Below are positions 1-6,964 of a DNA stretch of 11,263 nucleotides, in pieces. How positions within the stretch are numbered: the stretch's first letter is position 1; every line of letters starts with the position of its first letter. Made by a program: the position numbers and the translations under genes. A model generated the notes under the pieces. It worked only from the letters and a program-made list of their open reading frames with translations. It ran no database searches and had not been told where the DNA came from. Origin of the DNA: Actinobacteria bacterium UBA5176 (lineage in GTDB: Bacteria; Actinomycetota; UBA4738); NCBI GenBank assembly GCA_002413305.1, contig DHWS01000019.1:1-11263 (forward strand), written 5' to 3'.

Positions 1-126
1 ACCTACATCGGGACGCTACTGGAAGCAGGGTTCGTGGTTCAGTTTCTGACCCGCTACCGGAGGCAGCCTCATGGCTGCAATAGCTCCGATCGTGCCTGGG
101 GGAGTCAGTCGATGGTCGTGATATAG
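1..126 (+). CDS. Possible C-terminal end of a SAM-dependent methyltransferase (partial, perhaps frameshifted)
   Basis: Frame 1 is open from the window edge to a TAG at 124-126. The first residues (TYIGTLLEAGFVV) resemble the last conserved helix and strand of class I methyltransferases, where a 'tY...L..AGF.v' motif is usual. After that the frame gives a Cys/Arg/Ser-rich tail unlike the family. Frame 3 over about 48-83 instead reads SDPLPEAASWLQ and stops at TAG 81-83, which looks more like a methyltransferase ending, so a frameshift near 40-50 (real, or a sequencing error) is possible. In frame 1 it overlaps the convergent gene at 105-419 by 22 bp. Only about 13 residues support the family, so the assignment is weak. 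Confidence 0.3.
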   Translation, partial: TYIGTLLEAGFVVQFLTRYRRQPHGCNSSDRAWGSQSMVVI

Positions 127-419
127 GCACCGACGAGCGTTGCCTTCTGCTGGTCGACGGCACCTGCCCGCCTGTCCGCGTGCCCCTCCTGAAAGTGTGC
201 GAAGGCTGCCGTCGAAGCGATGGGATTGACCTCGTCATCGCGGTGATCGTGGAACGACACATGCAGAAATGAATCGTCCTCCAAGCGGAGGACGAGGTAG
301 CTCACCGTCTCAGGCTTCGTCGAGGACAGCTCTTCGAAAACAGCTTCCACTCGTCGCTGGTTCTCATCTGCCGCCTCGGCGGACTGCGTCGCATAGCGTG
401 TGACCAACCGCTTCTGCAC
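105..419 (-). CDS. Conserved hypothetical protein, 104 aa, dimeric alpha/beta-barrel (ABM-like) type
   Basis: The predicted protein starts at GTG 419 (VQKRLVTRYATQ) and ends ITTID. The start is chosen because GAGAGGAG, a strong ribosome-binding site, lies 7 nt upstream, and the sequence further upstream in frame is Arg/Pro-rich noise. An N-terminal beta strand (KRLVTRYAT), a helix rich in Ala/Glu (residues 12-31), a strand (VSYLVLRLEDDSFLHVSFHD, about 39-58) and a helix containing FAHFQEGHADR fit the small ferredoxin-like folds of the antibiotic-biosynthesis-monooxygenase/dimeric barrel class, known in actinobacteria as hypothetical proteins. No catalytic residue can be named, so enzyme activity is not claimed. 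The gene lies downstream of the cyclase gene on the same strand with a 100-bp gap and may have its own promoter (TAGTAT on the minus strand at 466-471, without a clear -35). Confidence 0.78.
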   Translation of the reverse strand: MQKRLVTRYATQSAEAADENQRRVEAVFEELSSTKPETVSYLVLRLEDDSFLHVSFHDHRDDEVNPIASTAAFAHFQEGHADRRAGAVDQQKATLVGAYITTID

Positions 420-519
420 AGGGGGACTCCTCTCGTACGCTGCCTTGGTCCGGCGCCGCCCCTGGATACTACCGGGCCGGAGTTGTGGGAGGGACCGGGA
501 GCAAGGCCGGGCCGGGCGT

Positions 520-3500
520 TCAGGCGGACAGCGAGGACAGCCGCTCCAGCAGTTCCTCGACAACAGCGACGGCCGGTTCGGCGCCCAGGTTCGCGAAGCA
601 CGCCCGCGCTTCCCGGAGCGGCTCGGCGGCCTCCGACGACCTGCCCATCTCCAGCAGGCAGCGCCCCTGCCCCCACAGCGCGTGCGCCCGTTCGGGGACC
701 ACGCCGAACCGCTCCCACCGCGCGGCCGCGTCCCGGTACGCCTCGGCTGCCCTATGGAGGTCCCCACTCGCCTCGAGCAGGATCGCCCGGGCCCCCGCCA
801 GCGCGTGCTCGTGGTACGGATAGACGGGTTCGACGCCTCGCGCCAGCCGCTCCGCGAGCTCGCGATCACCGGCCGCCACCGCCACGCGGACCATGTCCCC
901 GAGGTAGGGAGGGTAGGAAGGGCTCTCCCGGATGTGCGGCGTCCGGTCGATCTCCGCCAGCAGAGCCACCGCCCGGGCCGGGTCCCCGGCGGCGAGATGC
1001 GCGACCGCGGCCGCCGTGAACCCCGCGCTGATGTCCTCCACCCCACCCGACGCTCGGGCGGCCGCCTCGAGCCATAAGGCGAACCCGGCCGCCCGCGCGA
1101 CCTCTCCCCGGGCGGCGAGGATCCGGGTCTGCACCCACCGGACCTGTAGGAGGTCGGCGACGTCGCCGGTCGCTTCGGCATCCCGTTCGATCGACTCGGC
1201 CAGCTCCAGCGCCCGGTCCCACTCGCCCGCCTCCTCCAGCTGGCTGAGGCTGGCCGCGGACAGTGCCACGGCGAACTCGGCGATCCCGTGGCGTTCGGAG
1301 AACTCGATCCCCTCGCGGAGGATGGACAGGACCCCCTCGCGGCCTTCGATGGGCCACACGGCGACGGCCAGGTTGTTGTAGAGCACCGCCGCATCCCTCC
1401 CCTCGCCGGCGTTCACCGCGCGGGTCAAGGCCGCCCGCATCTCGCCCAGGCCCGCCGCGTCGCCCAGGGAGCAACGCGCGTACCCGCGGAACCCCACCGC
1501 CCGGGCCGGCACCTCGACCCCCAGCTCCCCCGCCAGCGCCGTCGCTCGGTCCACCCACGCGATGGTGTCGGGCGGCGAACCGATCACCAGCTCAACGCCG
1601 GCCATGCGAACGTACGCCGACACCAGGTCCGGCCCCGGGGGGTCCGACTCCAACAGGCGGACCGCTTCGGCAGCCACCTCCTCCTGCCGCGCGTCCCCCA
1701 TGGCCAGGTAGACGCTCGACAGTGTCCCCATGGCCCGGGCGGCGGCCAGCCGGTCGCCGCTTGCCGTGAAGTCCCGGATGGCGACCTCGAGCGCCTCGGC
1801 CGAGTCCGGGAAACGCCCGGCCTGACGAACGGCGTCCGCCCATCTCGCCAGCAGATATGGCCGCCGGATGTGGCCGGGAAGCGCCAGCGCCAGGGCGCGG
1901 TCGTAGTTCGACTCCGCCCTCGCCACGTCCAGCCCGAGCGCCCGGTCGCCGGCCAGTTCCAGGTAGCGGATGGCCGGCTCCTCGAGCTCGGTCGCCTCTG
2001 CGCGGTTGCCGGATGCGCGAGCGAGCTCAAGCGCGGTCGTCGTGTGGTGCACGAGGACCTCGGCGAGATTCTCCACGCGCTCGCCGGCCACGTCCTCTAG
2101 CCACCGGGCCGCCTCCCGGTGCTTCGCCGCCCGGGCCGCGCGCGGGATCTGCGAGTAGCAGACGTCCGAGTGCACGACGTGCCAGAACGTGTATTCGGCC
2201 TGGCCTTCGATCAACGACATGAGGACCAGCCGGACCAGCTCCCGGCCGGCCAGTTCGTCGAGCGCCGCCGTCCCCCCGGCGGGATCCCGCCGACCCATCG
2301 CGCCGAGCGCGCCCGCCCAGAAGGTCCGCCCGACCACCGACGCGTCCTGGAGCAGAGCCTTTAGACCGGGTGCCAGCGTGTCCAGCCGGGCCGCCACCAG
2401 GGCCTGGATCGAATCGGGGAACCGGACGTCCGCGCCCTCGACCAGCTGCCACGACCCCCCGGATCGAACCAGCGCTCCCTGGTCCATCAACATCAGGACG
2501 AACTCCTCCGCGTACAGCGGGTTGCCGCCGGCCCGCTCGAGCAGGAGCGTCTGGACGTCGGTGGGCAGGGCGGCCTCGTCCAGCAGGCCGGAGATCAGGC
2601 GGGAGGTGTCCTCGGGCGACAGCGGCGACAGCGGCATCGCGGCGGCCCCGGGCAGGCTCTCCCAGTCCGGCGCGCGCTCCCGCAGGTCGAATCGGGCGGT
2701 GCACAGCAGCAGCATGGGCACGCCCGTCACGGTTTCTACCAGATACCGGAGGAAGTCGAGCATCGCCGGGTCTGCCCAATGGATGTCCTCGAAGACGAGC
2801 ACGGCGGGCAACGCCCGAGCCAGCGATTCCAGGAACCGGCGCCAGGCGGCGAAGGCCTCGTCCCGCTCGACCCGCTCGGCAGCCGAGGCGGCCTCCGCGC
2901 CGACCAGCGGGGCCAGGCGGTTGCGGAGCCACTCGCGGTCGGGATCGTCTTCCGGGATGACCGCGTCCAGCTTGGCCAGGGCCTCCTCGGGCGGGTCGGA
3001 CTCCAGGATGCCTGCGTGTGCGCTGACGATCTCGCCGAGCGCCCAGAACGTGATGCCCTCGCCGTAGGGGAGGCACCGGCCCCTCCGCCAGGTGACCAGC
3101 TCCGGGAGGTCGTCGACGAACCGGGCCAGCTCGGCGACCAGCCTCGACTTCCCCACCCCCGCCTCCCCGATCAGCGTGACCATCTCCACCTGCCGGGACC
3201 GAGCCGCCCGCTCGAAGATCGCGCGCAGGGCTGCGAACTCTTCGTCCCGGCCGACGAAGGGCGCCGCGTGCGGACGGGTGTCCTCGACGCCCGCGCGGCT
3301 GCGAGCCGCAACCACCCTCCAGATCGGGAGCGGTTCGGCCTTCCCTTTCACGGTGACGGGGTCCAGGACCTGGTAGACGAAGGCCTCCCCGGTCGCCCGG
3401 TAGGTTTGTTCTCCCACAACGATCCCGCCCACCGGGGCGACGGACTCCAGGCGCGACGCGGTGTTGACCACGTCCCCGGTGACTGCCTCGCCGATCAGCG

Positions 3501-3948
3501 GTCCCGACCCGGGCCCGAACGCGACCACCGCCTCCCCCGTGTTGATGCCCTGGCGGATGGCCAGACCGAGGTCGGGATGAGCCTCGTTCAGCGCCGCGAT
3601 GGCGCCCTGGATGGCAAGGGCGGCCCGGATGGCTCGCTCCGGGTCGTCCTCGTGCGCCACCGGCGAACCGAACACCCCGAGCGCCGCGTCCCCGATGAAC
3701 TTGTCGAGCGTTCCGCCGAAGGCTTCAACCTCCCGCTTCAGGGCGGTATGGAAGGGGCGGAGCCGAGCCTTCACGTCCTCGGGATCCGCCCGGTCCGAAC
3801 GCGCGGTGAATCCCACCAGGTCACAGAACAGGACGGTGACCACCTTGCGTTCCTCGGTGGTGGCGGGTGCCTGCGAGAGCGCCGCGCCGCAGAACCCGCA
3901 GAAGCCGAACCCGTCCGGGTTCTCGCGACCACAGGAGGGGCAGGTCAT
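520..3948 (-). CDS. Zinc-ribbon class III adenylate/guanylate cyclase fused to STAND/AAA ATPase and helical repeats
   Basis: The 1142-residue protein has a clear domain order. A zinc ribbon has Cys3, Cys6, Cys17 and Cys20. A class III cyclase domain spans about 34-212, with metal-binding Asp43 (FCDLVGFT) and Asp87 (KFIGDAALGVFG), and transition-state residues Asn162 and Arg166 (GDVVNTASRLE). An ATPase of the MalT/AfsR-like STAND kind spans about 228-500, with Walker A GEAGVGKS (261-268), Walker B LVFEDIHWAD (384-393) and GNPLYAEE (475-482). A winged-helix-like segment lies about 511-600, followed by alpha-helical TPR-like repeats to the end. It is predicted to make cAMP or cGMP in the cytoplasm, with the ATPase and repeats sensing an unknown signal. 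The start is fixed by the intact zinc ribbon (MTCPSCG). No partner is evident; the hydrolase gene diverges 54 bp away. Family membership is near certain; substrate and signal are not known. Confidence 0.95.
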   Translation of the reverse strand: MTCPSCGRENPDGFGFCGFCGAALSQAPATTEERKVVTVLFCDLVGFTARSDRADPEDVKARLRPFHTALKREVEAFGGTLDKFIGDAALGVFGSPVAHEDDPERAIRAALAIQGAIAALNEAHPDLGLAIRQGINTGEAVVAFGPGSGPLIGEAVTGDVVNTASRLESVAPVGGIVVGEQTYRATGEAFVYQVLDPVTVKGKAEPLPIWRVVAARSRAGVEDTRPHAAPFVGRDEEFAALRAIFERAARSRQVEMVTLIGEAGVGKSRLVAELARFVDDLPELVTWRRGRCLPYGEGITFWALGEIVSAHAGILESDPPEEALAKLDAVIPEDDPDREWLRNRLAPLVGAEAASAAERVERDEAFAAWRRFLESLARALPAVLVFEDIHWADPAMLDFLRYLVETVTGVPMLLLCTARFDLRERAPDWESLPGAAAMPLSPLSPEDTSRLISGLLDEAALPTDVQTLLLERAGGNPLYAEEFVLMLMDQGALVRSGGSWQLVEGADVRFPDSIQALVAARLDTLAPGLKALLQDASVVGRTFWAGALGAMGRRDPAGGTAALDELAGRELVRLVLMSLIEGQAEYTFWHVVHSDVCYSQIPRAARAAKHREAARWLEDVAGERVENLAEVLVHHTTTALELARASGNRAEATELEEPAIRYLELAGDRALGLDVARAESNYDRALALALPGHIRRPYLLARWADAVRQAGRFPDSAEALEVAIRDFTASGDRLAAARAMGTLSSVYLAMGDARQEEVAAEAVRLLESDPPGPDLVSAYVRMAGVELVIGSPPDTIAWVDRATALAGELGVEVPARAVGFRGYARCSLGDAAGLGEMRAALTRAVNAGEGRDAAVLYNNLAVAVWPIEGREGVLSILREGIEFSERHGIAEFAVALSAASLSQLEEAGEWDRALELAESIERDAEATGDVADLLQVRWVQTRILAARGEVARAAGFALWLEAAARASGGVEDISAGFTAAAVAHLAAGDPARAVALLAEIDRTPHIRESPSYPPYLGDMVRVAVAAGDRELAERLARGVEPVYPYHEHALAGARAILLEASGDLHRAAEAYRDAAARWERFGVVPERAHALWGQGRCLLEMGRSSEAAEPLREARACFANLGAEPAVAVVEELLERLSSLSA

Positions 3949-3956
3949 GGCCCCTG

Positions 3957-3962
3957 AGTGTA
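3957..3962 (-). promoter_or_regulatory. Possible -10 element (TACACT) of the cyclase gene, leaderless geometry
   Basis: On the minus strand TACACT is followed by only 8 nt before the ATG at 3948. That spacing would put the transcription start at or next to the start codon. No good -35 is visible 16-18 bp upstream, and the purine run AGGGG just before the ATG is a weak alternative ribosome-binding site. A perfect short palindrome (GGCGGG/CCCGCC, 3963-3977) lies directly upstream in the 54-bp divergent gap and could be an operator. Confidence 0.3.
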
Positions 3963-4002
3963 GGCGGGACGCCCGCCCCGAGGGTCGGCGGGAGGGCGAT
4001 CG

Positions 4003-5064
4003 ATGCGTCAGGATAGATTGGTGACGAGCCGTGCGCCGCGGAAGGGCGTTTCGCCATGGTCGGTCCTGGTCGGCGGGCTGGGGGTACTCCTGGCCGGTGT
4101 GGCCCTCCGTCGTCGCACCGCGCCCCCGGTCCCGGTGGGCCTGGACGTCCCCGCTCCCTTCCGGGCCTCGGCGCTAGCCCGGCGCCTGGACCCGTACCGC
4201 GAGGTCCCCAGCGGCGATCCGATCCCCCCGCCGCTTCCGAGGGGCGAGATCGTCGACGTACCGGGGCGGGGCGAGATGTTCGTCCGCCGCGCTGACGGGC
4301 CTGCGGGAGCCACGCCCGTCCTGTTGCTCCACGGCTGGATGGCCTCGGCCGACCTGAACTTCTTCGCCCTGTACGACGACCTCGCTCAGCGCCACCCGAT
4401 CCTCGCCCCGGACCACCGGGGCCACGGCCGCGGCATCCGGGACGCCCGTCGCTTCACCCTCGAGGCGTGCGCCGACGACGCCGCCGCGCTGCTCGGCCAC
4501 CTCGGCATCCCGAAGGTGGTGGCGGTGGGCTACTCGATGGGCGGGCCCATCGCCATGCTGTTCGCCGCCCGCCACCCGGACCTGCTCTCCGGGCTGGTCC
4601 TGGAGGCGACTGGGCTCGAATGGAGCGGCACCCGGCGCGAACGGTTCATCTGGCGCTTGATGTGGCTGGTCGGGGTCATGCTGCGGTGGGACGCCAGCCG
4701 GATCTTGCTGGTCCGGCTGAACGGCGGCGCCCCCCAGGTCCCCGACGAGATGTTGCGGTACCGGGGGTGGCTGGAGGGCGAGTTCCGCCGGGGTGACCCT
4801 TCGGACCTCGCCCAGGCTGGGCGGGCGCTCGGCCGGTTCGATGGCCGCATGCTCGCCGCGCGGATCGGCGTCCCGGTCGCCGTCGTCATCACCACGAAGG
4901 ACGAACTGGTCCTGCCCTCGAAACAGCGCGAGCTGGCCACCCTGCTGGACGCCCGGATCTTCGAGTTCCCCGGCGACCACCTTTCCGCGGGCGTGCAGGG
5001 CCGGGACTTCGCCGCCGTCACGCTCCGGGCCATCGCCGCCGTCTCACCGAACGCCGATGCCTGA
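4003..5064 (+). CDS. Membrane-anchored alpha/beta-hydrolase
   Basis: The 353-residue protein has one hydrophobic N-terminal segment (about 18-35, SPWSVLVGGLGVLLAGVAL) flanked by positive charges, so it is probably a signal anchor. An alpha/beta-hydrolase fold follows from about 90. Visible catalytic features are the oxyanion-hole LLLHGW (107-112), nucleophile Ser178 in GYSMGG, Asp300 (TTKDELV) and His326 (GDHLSAG). It is therefore a serine hydrolase (esterase, lipase or similar); the substrate is unknown. The ATG at 4003 is preferred because GGGAGGG stands about 7 nt upstream; GTG 4021 is an alternative that would lose six residues. Its end overlaps the next gene by 8 bp, so the two are probably co-transcribed and translationally coupled. 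Confidence 0.92.
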   Translation: MRQDRLVTSRAPRKGVSPWSVLVGGLGVLLAGVALRRRTAPPVPVGLDVPAPFRASALARRLDPYREVPSGDPIPPPLPRGEIVDVPGRGEMFVRRADGPAGATPVLLLHGWMASADLNFFALYDDLAQRHPILAPDHRGHGRGIRDARRFTLEACADDAAALLGHLGIPKVVAVGYSMGGPIAMLFAARHPDLLSGLVLEATGLEWSGTRRERFIWRLMWLVGVMLRWDASRILLVRLNGGAPQVPDEMLRYRGWLEGEFRRGDPSDLAQAGRALGRFDGRMLAARIGVPVAVVITTKDELVLPSKQRELATLLDARIFEFPGDHLSAGVQGRDFAAVTLRAIAAVSPNADA

Positions 5065-5878
5065 AGCCGACGACCTGTTCCGCCTCCCCGTCGAGGGGTT
5101 CACCAAGGCCCGGGACGACCTCGCCAAGCGCCTGAAGCAGTCCGGCGACGAAGACGGCGCGAAGGCCGTCAAGGCCCTCCGCAAGCCCTCGGTGGCCGCG
5201 TGGGCGGTCAACCAGCTGGCGCGATCCCGGCCGAAGGACGTCGGATCCGCGCTGGCCGCCGGCGAGACCCTCCGCCGGGCGCAGCAGGCGGCGATGTCGG
5301 GCGGCGGGCGGGCGAAGCTCCAGGAGGCGACCGCGGCGCGCAAGCGGGTCATCGACCGGCTGGTCGAAGAGGCCGCGCGCGTGCTCGAGGGCTCCGGCCG
5401 GCAGGCCAACCGTGCGGTCCTGGACGACGTGGCGGCAACGCTCACCGCGACCGCGACCGACCGGGACGTGGCGGAACGGGTCCGGCGCGGGGTGCTGGAG
5501 AGGGAGGCCATGCCCCCCTCTGGGTTCGAGGAGCTGTTCGCCCTGCAAGGACCCCCGCCGAGGGCCCCGGCCGGCCGGGGCCGCAAGCGCCGGGCGACCG
5601 GGGCCGCGGCGGATGACCGGGCGGTGAAGGTGGCAGAACGCGCCGTGGCGGACCGCCGGGAGCGTGCGGAGCGTGCGGCCAGTGAGGCCGCCGGCGCCGG
5701 CGCCGAGGCACGGCGGCTGGACGAGGAGGCGAGCAAGGCCGAGCGGTCCGCCGCACGGCTCCGCAAGGAGGCAGGGGCGGCCGGTACGAGGGCGGAGAAG
5801 CTTCGCAGGTCGGCCGAGCAGGCTCGCGAGGACCTGGACCAGGCCGAGCAGGAGCTGGCAGCGATGGGTTCGAGCTGA
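5057..5878 (+). CDS. Conserved coiled-coil protein of unknown function
   Basis: The 273-residue protein begins MPEADDLFRLPVEGFTKARD. Its N-terminal part (about 7-60) carries a pattern I recognise from actinobacterial hypothetical proteins: 'LP...FT.ARddLAKrLK..GD.d.A..VKaLRKPSVAAWAVNQLAR'. The middle (about 60-165) is helical. The C-terminal third (about 190-270) is very rich in Ala, Glu, Arg and Lys with almost no aromatic residues, typical of a long coiled coil. A basic linker (GRGRKRR, about 175-181) precedes the coil. No enzyme motif is seen. The ATG overlaps the hydrolase stop by 8 bp, and the frame upstream of 5057 is an antisense-like shadow. The conserved N-terminus may bind a partner; that is inference. 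Confidence 0.88.
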   Translation: MPEADDLFRLPVEGFTKARDDLAKRLKQSGDEDGAKAVKALRKPSVAAWAVNQLARSRPKDVGSALAAGETLRRAQQAAMSGGGRAKLQEATAARKRVIDRLVEEAARVLEGSGRQANRAVLDDVAATLTATATDRDVAERVRRGVLEREAMPPSGFEELFALQGPPPRAPAGRGRKRRATGAAADDRAVKVAERAVADRRERAERAASEAAGAGAEARRLDEEASKAERSAARLRKEAGAAGTRAEKLRRSAEQAREDLDQAEQELAAMGSS

Positions 5879-5888
5879 CGGGCCCGGA

Positions 5889-6575
5889 TCAGGAGGAACG
5901 GACCGGCAGCATCGCGATCTCGGGGTGCAGCTGCTGGATCCGGCGGACGAAATAGACGCTGACCGCGATCCCGAGCATGGTGACGAACCCCTGGACGGCG
6001 GGCTCGATGGTCATGACCGTGCCGGGTGAGACCGTCAGCACCATGGCCAGCTGCTGTCCGCCCATGGCCAGGAGCAGTACGCCCCAGCCCATGGACAGCA
6101 CCCGGAACACCCACAGGGCTTTCGGGTTGCGCCATTTCGCGGCCAGCTTCCGCCTGCCCTCCGCGTGGTCCGAGGACAACGAAACGGCCAGCGTCCGGGT
6201 GAGCGGACGGCGGATGAGCGCCGAGACGGCGAAGGTCAACCCCAGGATCCCGCTGATCACGGCGCCTTTCGCCAGGATGAACATCGGGGAGTCCAGCCAC
6301 ACGGCGAGGGCGATCGAGATGCCGGCCAGGAACAGGAACCCAACGCCGAAGATGCTCGGGGCCTTGCCTCGCAGGATCCGGACGATGGAGTCGAACAGGG
6401 GCGCCGAGGAGGCCGCGGCGAGCGCCACGATCATCGAAGCGTGCTGAGCGACGATGAAGTAGATCAGTCCGGGGAGCACGATGCCGGGAAGCAGCTGGTA
6501 GATCATGGTCTTGTGTGCCCGCATGCTGCGTTCCCACTTCCGGGGTAGTCCGCTTCCGGCTTGTCTTCCAAACAT
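5889..6575 (-). CDS. VC0807-like integral membrane protein
   Basis: The 228-residue protein has about six hydrophobic helices (about 27-42, 46-60, 73-93, 98-120, 153-180 and 193-211). Features such as APLFDSIVRI, the DSPMFILAKGAV segment and LIRRPLTRTLAV are like the VC0807 family of small membrane proteins, whose function is unknown. The ATG at 6575 has no good ribosome-binding site. The ATG at 6524 (residue 18, MRAHKTM), just before the first membrane segment, is an equally good start, leaving 211 residues. It converges on the coiled-coil gene with only 10 bp between the stop codons and no visible terminator. Confidence 0.82.
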   Translation of the reverse strand: MFGRQAGSGLPRKWERSMRAHKTMIYQLLPGIVLPGLIYFIVAQHASMIVALAAASSAPLFDSIVRILRGKAPSIFGVGFLFLAGISIALAVWLDSPMFILAKGAVISGILGLTFAVSALIRRPLTRTLAVSLSSDHAEGRRKLAAKWRNPKALWVFRVLSMGWGVLLLAMGGQQLAMVLTVSPGTVMTIEPAVQGFVTMLGIAVSVYFVRRIQQLHPEIAMLPVRSS

Positions 6576-6607
6576 CGGCGGGCAGATGCCGCACCTTGAC
6601 GTTCGGC

Positions 6608-6632
6608 CAGGCCGGGGGCTTGGCCCGGCCTG
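6608..6632. repeat. Inverted repeat, 9-bp perfect stem, 7-nt loop
   Basis: CAGGCCGGG (6608-6616) is matched exactly by CCCGGCCTG (6624-6632). No T-run follows on either side, so it is a poor intrinsic terminator. If the minus-strand promoter-like pair at 6663-6692 is real, the hairpin lies in the 5' leader of the membrane protein mRNA, about 33 nt before its ATG. Confidence 0.6.
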
Positions 6633-6759
6633 TTCGTATCGGCCGGCCGGAAGCTTCGCTCCATCCTAGGCTCGCCACTCCCCAAGCCGCAACGAGATCG
6701 ATGCCCTGGCTCGGTTCGTGGCAGGAATGCCACATCCTTCTTGAGCGGCTCGAACAACG

Positions 6760-6831
6760 GAGCGCCCGCTGCTTTGGGCCTGGTGCGGATCCCGCGAAAG
6801 GATCCGCACCAGACTCTCCGAGCGGGCACTC
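6760..6831. repeat. Long two-stem palindrome (13-bp perfect inner stem, 11-bp outer stem)
   Basis: The inner arms CTGGTGCGGATCC (6780-6792) and GGATCCGCACCAG (6800-6812) pair perfectly around a 7-nt loop CGCGAAA. An outer stem pairs 6760-6770 with 6821-6831 with one mismatch, across internal loops of 8-9 nt. There is no T-run after it. It could be a terminator acting without a T-run, a REP/MITE-like extragenic palindrome or a protein-binding site; the sequence alone does not decide. Confidence 0.75.
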
Positions 6832-6927
6832 GGACGATACTCGTGAGGAGATAACTAGTCAAGTTGAGCTAGAGAAGGACTAGGGTCCACCGTCGCACCG
6901 ACGCCGCGCGGGCCCCTGGGCCCACCC

Positions 6928-6956
6928 TGGAAAGACTCCGACCCCGAGCCCATACT
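6928..6956 (+). promoter_or_regulatory. Candidate promoter of lepB, leaderless geometry
   Basis: TGGAAA (6928-6933, four of six matches to TTGACA), a 17-bp spacer and CATACT (6951-6956, four of six to TATAAT) stand 8 nt before the lepB ATG. No Shine-Dalgarno sequence is evident, consistent with transcription starting at or next to the start codon. Confidence 0.4.
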
Positions 6957-6964
6957 GGGACCTC

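Larger units (their letters stand above)
6576..6964. other. 389-bp intergenic region between divergent genes, no credible gene
   Basis: The reading frames across here (for example 6515-6883 plus and 6503-6862 minus) have no family resemblance, no ribosome-binding site and overlap each other. The region holds two strong inverted repeats (6608-6632 and 6760-6831), a weak promoter-like pair for the membrane gene on the minus strand (TTGCGG 6687-6692, 18-bp spacer, TAGGAT 6663-6668), a relatively AT-rich patch around 6838-6884, and the likely lepB promoter at its right end. Confidence 0.6.

Noticed and set aside
420..1394. N-terminal extension of the small gene at 105-419 across the cyclase gene (minus strand, 429 aa in total)
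   Set aside because: It is Arg/Pro/Ser-rich and overlaps the cyclase coding frame; only the part after GTG 419 has normal composition and a ribosome-binding site.
4793..5056. Upstream extension of the coiled-coil protein
   Set aside because: It lies inside the hydrolase gene in another frame and has no conserved features; ATG 5057 gives the recognisable N-terminus.
5044..6735. Minus-strand open frame of 563 aa spanning the coiled-coil and membrane genes
   Set aside because: It is antisense to a well-supported gene and out of frame with the membrane protein; its Ser/Arg/Ala-rich composition is that of a GC-rich shadow.
6503..6883. Two overlapping frames on opposite strands (6515-6883 plus, 6503-6862 minus) as intergenic genes
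   Set aside because: No ribosome-binding site, no family pattern, and both run through the palindromes and into the membrane gene.
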